From Halorhabdus sp. CBA1104 (GTDB lineage Archaea > Halobacteriota > Halobacteria > Halobacteriales > Haloarculaceae), in the NCBI RefSeq assembly GCF_009690625.1, contig NZ_CP033878.1, positions 2,046,001 to 2,110,000 on the forward strand: a DNA stretch of 64,000 nucleotides, read 5' to 3'. Below, one piece after another: positions 54,725-61,847 of the stretch (the stretch's first letter is position 1; the number at the start of each line of letters is the position of its first letter). Made by a program: the position numbers and the translations under genes. The notes beneath the pieces are model-generated. The model did not search any database and had not been told where the DNA came from. It worked only from the letters and a program-made list of their open reading frames with translations.

Positions 54725-55171
54725 ATGCGCGTCAGCGTCATCGGCGGGAGCACAGTCGGCCCGGAACTGGCCGAACAGGCTCGTGCTGTCGGCCGACTGT
54801 TGGCCGAGCGCGACCACGAGATCGTCTGTGGTGGGCGCGGTGGCGTGATGAAGGCAACCTGTCGCGGGGCCAGCGAGGCCGGCGGCCATACGATCGGCAT
54901 CCTTCCGGGGGACGATCGATCCGCGGCCAACGAGTACGTCGAGACGGCGATCGCCACGGGACTGGGCAATGCCCGCAACGCACTGGTCGTCATGAACGGG
55001 GACGCCGCCATCGCGATCGACGGGGGAACGGGCACGCTCTCGGAGATCGCACTGGCACTGGACGCTGGCAAGCCGGTTGCGGGTCTACAGACCCACGACG
55101 TTGCTGGCGTCGAGGCGGTCACGTCGCCGCGAGCGGCCGTCGAATACGTCGAACAGGGAAGACAGGAGTGA
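54725..55171 (+). CDS. SLOG/TIGR00725-type nucleotide-binding protein
   Basis: A 148-residue Rossmann-like protein. The start is RVSVIGGSTVGPELAEQA, with EIVCGGRGGVMKATCRGA and AAIAIDGGTGTLSEIALAL. The GGRGGVM and GGTGTLSEI segments are the nucleotide-binding and family motifs. Relatives include LOG phosphoribohydrolases, but the exact activity of this subfamily is uncertain. Confidence 0.85.
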   Translation: MRVSVIGGSTVGPELAEQARAVGRLLAERDHEIVCGGRGGVMKATCRGASEAGGHTIGILPGDDRSAANEYVETAIATGLGNARNALVVMNGDAAIAIDGGTGTLSEIALALDAGKPVAGLQTHDVAGVEAVTSPRAAVEYVEQGRQE

Positions 55172-55184
55172 CGAGACGGCGGCG

Positions 55185-55553
55185 TCACTCGCCGGTCGCC
55201 ACGAGCGCGAAGACCCACAGCAGCACGAACGGATACGTAAGGAGCTGAACGACCGAGAGGTCACTCCAGACGGGCGGGACGAAGAGGGCGACACCGATAC
55301 CCAAGAGCGCGCCACCGACCGCGATCGGGCCTTGCCGTTGGTGTCGTGCCGATCGATCGACCGTCGAGAGGAAGAACAGGGCCGCAACGAAAAAGACCGC
55401 GAGGGTGAAGACGATCTCAGTGACGGGTGTGGCATCGCCCGCAAGCGCTTGCCAGGTCCCGACGAGAAACGCCCCGAACAGTGCCGTTGTCACGCCCAGT
55501 CCGCCGCTGACGGCGATCCGTCGGGGATCGACGCCGAACCGTGCCGTGTCCAT
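55185..55553 (-). CDS. Hypothetical four-TM membrane protein
   Basis: A 122-residue protein with four hydrophobic segments (GLGVTTALFGAFLVGTW, IVFTLAVFFVAALFFL, IAVGGALLGIGVALFV, LLTYPFVLLWVFALVA). No motif is recognised. It is convergent with the SLOG gene, 13 bp apart. Confidence 0.65.
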   Translation of the reverse strand: MDTARFGVDPRRIAVSGGLGVTTALFGAFLVGTWQALAGDATPVTEIVFTLAVFFVAALFFLSTVDRSARHQRQGPIAVGGALLGIGVALFVPPVWSDLSVVQLLTYPFVLLWVFALVATGE

Positions 55554-55609
55554 ACCCTAGTGCCGTAAGGCGACGGCAAGTGCGTTTCCCCTTCGATCAG
55601 TTCCACTGA

Positions 55610-55828
55610 TTTCGACAGTACCACTGCAATGGGCACACCAAACCAACAAAAGTTGATAATATCACACCTATCTTTGGACATTACAAGCACACAGAGGCCC
55701 TTGATCCGTCGGGAACAATCGAGAGTATAACAGTCGATAAAGGAGCAATTGAAGTCGAATTATCAGGATTAGAGTCGAAGGTTCTATGCGAGAAGGGAGA
55801 ATTTAGCGACCCAGCGGAATACATTTGA
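55610..55828 (+). pseudogene. Orphan coding frame without start
   Basis: A 72-codon open frame reading FRQYHCNGHTKPTKVDNITP and later ESITVDKGAIEVELSGLESK, then a stop. The lack of a start codon, the AT-rich composition and the protein-like sequence suggest the tail of a lost gene, perhaps bounded by a deletion. Family is unknown. Confidence 0.4.
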
Positions 55829-55850
55829 TTGCGTAGTTACAGGTTTTCAC

Positions 55851-56078
55851 ATGGACCGAATCGAGTTCCTGTTCCAGGCAACGACGCTGTGGTTCGTCTC
55901 CATCCTGACGTGGCGAGAGCTGTATCCGGCACTGAATGGGACAGTGTGGCTCACCGTTCCATTTATCATCGCTTTCGCCGCCTACTATGTCATCCCCGCA
56001 TACGCCGTCTGGCGGTGCACCGAAGACCTTCGAGAACGCGTCTGGCAGCGCTGGCTAGCGTTCGTCAGACGTCGATAA
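55851..56078 (+). CDS. Small membrane protein
   Basis: A 75-residue protein with two hydrophobic segments (FQATTLWFVSILTW and WLTVPFIIAFAAYYVIPAYA) and a basic C-terminus. It ends six bases before the convergent ligase gene. No family is recognised. Confidence 0.55.
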   Translation: MDRIEFLFQATTLWFVSILTWRELYPALNGTVWLTVPFIIAFAAYYVIPAYAVWRCTEDLRERVWQRWLAFVRRR

Positions 56079-56084
56079 CAGCTC

Positions 56085-57605
56085 TCAGGCCAGCCAGTCG
56101 GCAAAAGTTCCGTCGAGTAGCGTTTCGCGCTGCCGGTCGATATACTGAGACTGCATGCCCCAGATCGCCTCACCCAGCGGCACCCCCGCCCGCACCTGCT
56201 GGCTGACGATGTCGTGTTTGTACCGGGCAGGTGTCAACCGCCGGTCGAGGCGTTCGCGGAGTGGCTCGATGTATCGTTGGGCCTGCTCGGTCGAGAGACC
56301 CCGGAGTTCGAGTCCGTCCCGGGCGTATTCGAAGAGGTCGGCGTACAGTTCCTCGATGGCCGTCGTCTCGCCGTCGTCCGTGAGCCAAGTCAACTCCGCT
56401 TCGAGCCCATCACGGGCCGCCGCATAGAAGTTCTCCCGTGCCGTCTCCCAGTCGAGATCCCGTACGGGGTGATCCCGGCGTGGCAGGCTCTCCAACAGGC
56501 CGCCGAAGACCGCTTCGAAGGCCACCGCGTCCCTGATCGTCGGCTGGCCGGGCAGGGGGCGAAATTCGATGCGGGCGTTGGCGTCCGACCGCGTTGCCCC
56601 GTCGAAGACCGGCCGGATCCAGCGCCAGTAACTGCCGTGTTTGTGTCGGACGTGAGCAAAGCGATCGTCGAAGCGTTGGCCGGTCTCGACGTCCATCGGG
56701 ACGATCAACGGATCGGCGACGATGCGATCGATAGCTTCCTCGACGGATTCGAGGTCCCGGGGGAAGGTGACTTTCGGCTGGACGTCACTGCCGTCGGGCG
56801 GGTTGAGGACGGACTCGAAGACACCGATCCGGTGTTCCATGTGGGCGTCGGCGACAATCTCGCGATCGCGGGCGTCTCCGTCGTAACACTCCGGTGGAAA
56901 GAACGGGGAATTCACACCCAGGGCGAGCAGCGGGCCAGCGATCCGCAGGGCGTACTGGAAATACGTCGGGAGGTCGGGGGCGTGAGGGATCTGGTAATGG
57001 GGCTGGATCGACGTGATCAGACTCTCGGGCATCACGGTGTCTGCCTGCACCGAGACGTGTGGGGCATCGAGTTCGAACGCACACGGGTAGTCGGTGTTGG
57101 CGATTGCGTGATACCGGACGCTGTCAGACATGTTCGTCCCGATGCGGATGCCGTCCTCTGCAACGGAGTCACAGAGATACGCGGTGGCTGTCTCGCCGTT
57201 TGGCGGCACCGTCCACAGGCCGTCACTGACCAGGCGGATGTCCTCGGTGTTGGCCCGTTCGAGGGCCGGCGCGAGGTTGGCCTGTAACTCCCGCTGTTGG
57301 GCGTCGAGCCCGTAGTCGTTCAACGGCTGAGGACTGGTCTGCATCTCGGCGTTGTGCAGGCCGAGTTCCTTCTCGAAGCCGATGCGTTCGAGCAACTGCC
57401 GCGGGACCCGCCGGAGGGCGTCGGTCTGTTCGTCGGCCGCGTACAGTTCGAACTCCAAGCCGACGATCGCCTGGTTGTTGTCGAACGTCCCTGCCCTGAC
57501 CTCCGCTTTGAGGTCGTGGGCCTCCTGGTCGGCTCTGGCCAGGAACGCCTCGTGATCGACCGATAGCGCCTCACAGACCGCAGCGGCGAGCGCCGAGGCT
57601 GACAT
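56085..57605 (-). CDS. Glutamate-cysteine ligase-like (GCS2) family protein
   Basis: A 506-residue protein. The GCS2-type N-region has VGLEFELYAADEQTDALRRV and ELGLHNAEMQTSPQPL; the middle has PHYQIPHAPDLPTYFQYAL and YWRWIRPVFDG, and RIEFRPLPGQPTIRDAVAF is a strong family segment. Haloarchaea use gamma-glutamylcysteine as a major thiol, and this family is a candidate for its synthesis. The exact reaction of this member is inferred. Confidence 0.8.
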   Translation of the reverse strand: MSASALAAAVCEALSVDHEAFLARADQEAHDLKAEVRAGTFDNNQAIVGLEFELYAADEQTDALRRVPRQLLERIGFEKELGLHNAEMQTSPQPLNDYGLDAQQRELQANLAPALERANTEDIRLVSDGLWTVPPNGETATAYLCDSVAEDGIRIGTNMSDSVRYHAIANTDYPCAFELDAPHVSVQADTVMPESLITSIQPHYQIPHAPDLPTYFQYALRIAGPLLALGVNSPFFPPECYDGDARDREIVADAHMEHRIGVFESVLNPPDGSDVQPKVTFPRDLESVEEAIDRIVADPLIVPMDVETGQRFDDRFAHVRHKHGSYWRWIRPVFDGATRSDANARIEFRPLPGQPTIRDAVAFEAVFGGLLESLPRRDHPVRDLDWETARENFYAAARDGLEAELTWLTDDGETTAIEELYADLFEYARDGLELRGLSTEQAQRYIEPLRERLDRRLTPARYKHDIVSQQVRAGVPLGEAIWGMQSQYIDRQRETLLDGTFADWLA

Positions 57606-57733
57606 GCCCGCGGCTTGTTTGTCGGCTCCCTTGAACGTGGTGGGTCGACCAGTAGCGCGCCGGCCACCACACCACGCCGTGTTCCGCTACCGGTCCCAGG
57701 CCACCACGGCCACTGTGTTTTTAGTACGTTTCA

Positions 57734-57757
57734 ATATATAAAGAAAACATTTATTTG
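57734..57757 (+). promoter_or_regulatory. Promoter of the inositol monophosphatase-like gene
   Basis: Two TATA-like boxes (atatataaa at 57734 and catttatttgg at 57748) lie in an AT-rich stretch before the ATG at 57781. Either would give a short leader. Confidence 0.55.
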
Positions 57758-57780
57758 GCCTGAATAGGTAAAATCGGCCG

Positions 57781-58749
57781 ATGGTCCGCTCACTTAACCG
57801 GAGATCGTATATTAAAGGGATCGTAGCGAGCGGGGCGGGCATCGGGCTCGCTGGTTGTTCCTCGGGCCAGGAGACAACCGAATCCCTCCAGACGGAGCAA
57901 CGGGAGACCAACACAGCGACCGAAACCCAACCGACACCCATGCCAACCGATACCGACTACGCGCCAGTCGTCGAACAGGCAGCAGTAACCGGCAGCGCCG
58001 TCGCAGCCAATCTCTTCCGCCGAGATATTGAGGTCGAATACAAAGACGACACGAAGGCAAACGTCGTGACGAAAGCAGACCGCGGGGCGCAGGCGGCGAT
58101 CATGGACACGCTCGAACGACTACAGCCCGATGCGACGATCGTCGGAGAAGAAGGTGACGCAGCGAAGGAAGTGCCTGACTCGGGACTGTCGTTCGTCGTC
58201 GATCCACTGGATGGCTCGTACAACTTCACCCGGGGCAACCGTCTCTGGTGTGCCAGTGTCGCTGCAGTCGAAGAGGGCGAGCCGGTCGCAGCCGCCTCGG
58301 TCGCCCCAGCGCTGGACGACGCCTACGTCGGCACTCCAGAAGGCGTTCGCCGGAACGGCGAACCCGTCAGTGTGAGCGACCGCACCGACCCGAGCGGGTT
58401 CATGGTCGCACCGACGTACTTCTGGGGCTTCGACAGCCGTGAGCAGTTCGCCGTCGCGGCGCGTGCCGTCGTCGAGCGCTTCAGTGATCTCCGGCGGGTC
58501 GGCTCGACACAACTGGCACTCGCACTCGTCGCTGCCGGCGAGATCGAAGCCGCGATCACGAATCTCGAAACGAACCCGTGGGACACGATCGCCGGTGCAG
58601 CGATGGTCGAATGGGCCGGCGGGACGGTGACAGACCTGAACGGCGACGCCTGGGGACCGGACAGCACGGGCCTGGTCGCTTCGAACGGTGGTGCACACGA
58701 TCTCGTCCTCGAAGCAACCCAAGAGATCGAAGCCGCCAAAGAGAACTAG
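57781..58749 (+). CDS. Tat-exported inositol monophosphatase family lipoprotein
   Basis: A 322-residue protein. Its N-terminus, LNRRSYIKGIVASGAGIGLA followed by GC, is a twin-arginine signal ending in a lipobox Cys. A Thr/Gln-rich linker (about residues 27-57) leads to the inositol monophosphatase domain. Metal and active-site motifs are intact: VGEEGD, FVVDPLDGSYNFTRGN, and the late NPWDTIAGAAMVEWAGG. Most family members work in the cytoplasm on inositol phosphate or similar sugars; this one should sit on the outer face. The neighbouring CRISPR array is unrelated. Confidence 0.85.
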   Translation: MVRSLNRRSYIKGIVASGAGIGLAGCSSGQETTESLQTEQRETNTATETQPTPMPTDTDYAPVVEQAAVTGSAVAANLFRRDIEVEYKDDTKANVVTKADRGAQAAIMDTLERLQPDATIVGEEGDAAKEVPDSGLSFVVDPLDGSYNFTRGNRLWCASVAAVEEGEPVAAASVAPALDDAYVGTPEGVRRNGEPVSVSDRTDPSGFMVAPTYFWGFDSREQFAVAARAVVERFSDLRRVGSTQLALALVAAGEIEAAITNLETNPWDTIAGAAMVEWAGGTVTDLNGDAWGPDSTGLVASNGGAHDLVLEATQEIEAAKEN

Positions 58750-58884
58750 ACGACTCACTTTTAAGGAATATTAGTATTTGAACGTGGCTCGGGGCAGCAC
58801 CAGGAACAGTAGGCCTGGACGAAGACACGAGTTCGTTTCAGCACCCTCGACCGCTCAGTGGCCCGCACAAACACGACGTGTGAA

Positions 58885-59905
58885 GGTGCAATCCCACAAG
58901 GGTCCGTCTGAAACCCATACCGAATGTCGGATGAAGTGACTGAAACGGTGAGCTTCAACCCCACAAGGGTCCGTCTGAAACTCGTCAACTGCAATCATAT
59001 GATCGAGTACTCCCGACGCTTCAACCCCACAAGGGTCCGTCTGAAACGTGGCTCCGGTGCAAACGATGGGATCGGTCGGTCGTGCTTCAACCCCACAAGG
59101 GTCCGTCTGAAACACGGGACCATGCTATTCGATCTCGACGACCTCGACGAGGCTTCAACCCCACAAGGGTCCGTCTGAAACAGCGACAAAAGCGGGAGTG
59201 TGACACTCGGCCCGGCGCTTCAACCCCACAAGGGTCCGTCTGAAACCATGAACATGGTTTCGCCGTCCATATCCATACTATGCTTCAACCCCACAAGGGT
59301 CCGTCTGAAACCCGGGTCAGGTGTCAATAGAACAACTTGCGTGAAGTCGCTTCAACCCCACAAGGGTCCGTCTGAAACTAAGATGTCGCCGACGAACTCG
59401 TGGATGTCTGGGTCGCTTCAACCCCACAAGGGTCCGTCTGAAACGACCGAACAGGTCGTCATGAGACCGCTGAAAACTATCCTGCTTCAACCCCACAAGG
59501 GTCCGTCTGAAACCGAAACCAGAGAATCTATCGGCACGGCACAAGTCGCTTCAACCCCACAAGGGTCCGTCTGAAACCAGTCTTGGACTCCAGTTTGTAG
59601 CGGTCTGCCCACGGCTTCAACCCCACAAGGGTCCGTCTGAAACCTTCAGAATAATTAGATATGTGGTACTGTTGCGTTGCTTCAACCCCACAAGGGTCCG
59701 TCTGAAACAATGAGCCTGGGTGGCTGGGCGACGACCAACCGCCGGCTTCAACCCCACAAGGGTCCGTCTGAAACCCGGGCCACCACTTTGTCGCTGCCGT
59801 CCTCGGTGTGCTTCAACCCCACAAGGGTCCGTCTGAAACATCGTTGCGAGCGATGAACGAGAGGACGTCCCAGGAGCTTCAACCCCACAAGGGTCCGTCT
59901 GAAAC
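58885..59905 (-). CRISPR. CRISPR array, 16 repeats and 15 spacers
   Basis: The 30-nt repeat reads on the minus strand from GTTTCAGACGG to GGGTTGAAGC, like haloarchaeal type I-B repeats. Repeats start at 58885 (degenerate, 27 of 30), 58952, 59018, 59084, 59152, 59217, 59282, 59349, 59415, 59484, 59548, 59614, 59679, 59745, 59810 and 59876. Spacers are 34-39 nt. The degenerate repeat is leader-distal, so the leader and newest spacers are near 59905. Spacer targets cannot be found without a search. Confidence 0.98.
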
Positions 59906-60007
59906 CATGGCCGAAATCGACCATATAGAGCGTCATACCTGCGCCTGGGAGTTAGTATTTTCGTCGACCCGCAATGGCCCCTCAAACCCGGGGGGTCGAT
60001 GACGACA
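59906..60007 (-). promoter_or_regulatory. CRISPR leader
   Basis: The 102-bp gap between the last perfect repeat and the cas2 stop. On the minus strand it contains ATCGACCCCCCGGG and, further in, GCGGGTCGAC, an inverted CGACCC/GGGTCG pair, then an AT-rich actaactccc stretch next to the first repeat. As the leader it would carry the array promoter and the spacer-integration signals. Confidence 0.75.
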
Positions 60008-60271
60008 CTATAGAAAGTGACTGTCGTCCGTCGGGTCTTCGCCATAGACCGTCCGCGAGACGTACTGTTCGGAGCTCATCCGGTAGACGATTACGGATTC
60101 ACCGGCCTCCAACATCGAATCGAGTTCTCGCTTGATCTCTTCGAGATCGCCTTCCGTGATCTCTCCCTCGAACACCGAATTCTGGACGTGAGTCAGATAC
60201 CGGCGCAGGAAATTCAAGAAGAGGCGCGTTCGATCCGCCTCGACATCGTAGACGGCGACGACGTACACCAC
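60008..60271 (-). CDS. cas2: CRISPR-associated endonuclease Cas2
   Basis: An 87-residue Cas2. The beginning VYVVAVYDVEADRTRLFLNF carries the conserved Asp in its first strand; LTHVQNSVFEGEIT follows. It pairs with Cas1 in the spacer-integration complex. The gene is next to the array leader and one base past the cas1 stop. Confidence 0.97.
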   Translation of the reverse strand: MVYVVAVYDVEADRTRLFLNFLRRYLTHVQNSVFEGEITEGDLEEIKRELDSMLEAGESVIVYRMSSEQYVSRTVYGEDPTDDSHFL

Positions 60272-60272
60272 G

Positions 60273-61265
60273 TTACCACCACCGCTCGAAGGATTCGTAG
60301 GGTTCGCCGGTCAGCAGGTGTTTCTTGAGTTTGTATGCCTCGACTCGAAGGAGATACTGGTAGCTCACCTTTCGGTTAAGGCGAGGGTGTTCGATCGTCC
60401 GATCGAGTGTCTGTTCGAACTCCTTGGAGAACGTCTCTCGCCCGGTCTCGGTGAGTAGACACGCGTTCATCTCCGAATCGAAGTCGTCATCGGACAGTTG
60501 TCCCCGATTCACGAGGCGAAACACCACGCGATCGGTCAGTACCGGCTTGAACAGGTCCGCGAGATCGAGCGCCAGTGAGTACCGTCGCTCGCCGGGTTCG
60601 TGGAGATAACTGATCGTCGGATCGAGTGCCGTGGCCCGGATCGCCGAGACGATGTTCGCGTAGACCAGGCTGTTCCCAAAGGAGATCAGACTGTTCACCT
60701 TGTTGTTCGGCGGGTTGTACTTTCGACCCCCGAAGACGAAGCCTTCCGGCAGGATCTGATCGAAGATCCCGTAGTAGGCCCGTCGAGCACTTGCTTCGAC
60801 ACCCATGGCCTCCTCGACGGACTCGGCGGACTGTATCTCTTCACGACGACGGTCGAGTGCATCGAGCGTCGAATCGAGGTCGTAGTCCCGGTTGTCGTAA
60901 TAGGTGACGTTCGCCCGCATGTTGTGAATGCTCCCGTCGACGATCTCGCGAGCGATTTTACCCCGGTGGGCTTCGTCGTCGTAGGCCCGAACCTGCTCGA
61001 CGACGGTTTGACCTGACGTTTGACCGCGCTCGGGCATGATCGACCCCGAGTAGTAGTCGTTCCAGCCGAAGACGTGCATCGCCACGCCGTGATCGTCGAG
61101 AAACGAGATCACTCGCGTGTTGAAGTCGATCTGCCCGTGGAGAAACAGCGCTTCGGCGTTCTCGATTGGAAGGTACTTCTTCTCGTCGTCATCGGTGACG
61201 AGCCGTACGGTGTCGTTATGCCGCTCGACCCGTCCGTCCGAGAAAATGTGATAGTTGTCGTTCAT
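60273..61265 (-). CDS. cas1: CRISPR-associated endonuclease Cas1
   Basis: A 330-residue integrase. The catalytic Glu lies in GVEASARRAYYG, and the His and Asp in SYLHEPGERRYSLALDLADL. The N-terminal beta domain begins NYHIFSDGRVERHND. It is the universal adaptation protein. The order cas4-cas1-cas2 is standard for type I-B loci. Confidence 0.97.
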   Translation of the reverse strand: MNDNYHIFSDGRVERHNDTVRLVTDDDEKKYLPIENAEALFLHGQIDFNTRVISFLDDHGVAMHVFGWNDYYSGSIMPERGQTSGQTVVEQVRAYDDEAHRGKIAREIVDGSIHNMRANVTYYDNRDYDLDSTLDALDRRREEIQSAESVEEAMGVEASARRAYYGIFDQILPEGFVFGGRKYNPPNNKVNSLISFGNSLVYANIVSAIRATALDPTISYLHEPGERRYSLALDLADLFKPVLTDRVVFRLVNRGQLSDDDFDSEMNACLLTETGRETFSKEFEQTLDRTIEHPRLNRKVSYQYLLRVEAYKLKKHLLTGEPYESFERWW

Positions 61266-61268
61266 GGG

Positions 61269-61847
61269 TCAACAGCTCCAGCAGAAGTCGTGGTACGCAC
61301 ACGACTCACAGAACGGCTTTTCTTTTGCAGGCGGTGGCGTGTCGCTCCGAACAACGTCGTAGATTCCACGAATCGCGTCTTCGACTTGCTGTTCATTTTC
61401 GTCTGTCAACTCGACTGATTCACGCTTCCGTTCGGTTGGATGAGCCAGCACCCCCTCCTTTTCGACACCGACGACCCGATCGAGATACCAGAGATAGTAC
61501 AGCAACTGGAGGCGGGCGGGTTCGACCAACGTTGAGGACGGTTTCACCTCGACGACGCGACCGTCGTCGAGTAAATCGGGCGCGATCCGGCCGTCGATAC
61601 TCAGGTTCCGTCGTTTCTCGTCGTAGGCCGTCTCGTCGACGTGCGTGCCACGGACAACGTTCGGGTTCTCTCGGTCGATCTCGACATCCCTACTTTCGAA
61701 CCAGAGTTCACGCTTACAGACTTCATAATACTGCATCATCACGCCGGTGACGTGAAACGGCGACTCGACGGCCTCGTCGCGGGCCGATTCAAGAAGGAGA
61801 TTGACAGGGTCGGTTTCGCCGGTCCGCTCGTCAGCGTGTCCACTCAT
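61269..61847 (-). CDS. cas4: CRISPR-associated exonuclease Cas4
   Basis: A 192-residue RecB-like nuclease. Iron-sulfur cysteines are in YYEVCKRELWFE and in the C-terminal CESCAYHDFCWSC; nuclease residues lie in IDGRIAPDLL and VVEVKPSS. It trims pre-spacers and selects the PAM end. It overlaps the cas3 stop by four bases. Confidence 0.96.
   Translation of the reverse strand: MSGHADERTGETDPVNLLLESARDEAVESPFHVTGVMMQYYEVCKRELWFESRDVEIDRENPNVVRGTHVDETAYDEKRRNLSIDGRIAPDLLDDGRVVEVKPSSTLVEPARLQLLYYLWYLDRVVGVEKEGVLAHPTERKRESVELTDENEQQVEDAIRGIYDVVRSDTPPPAKEKPFCESCAYHDFCWSC

Noticed and set aside
58834-58845. GTTTCAG string beyond the last repeat as a further CRISPR repeat
   Set aside because: Only about seven bases match and the orientation is opposite to the array.
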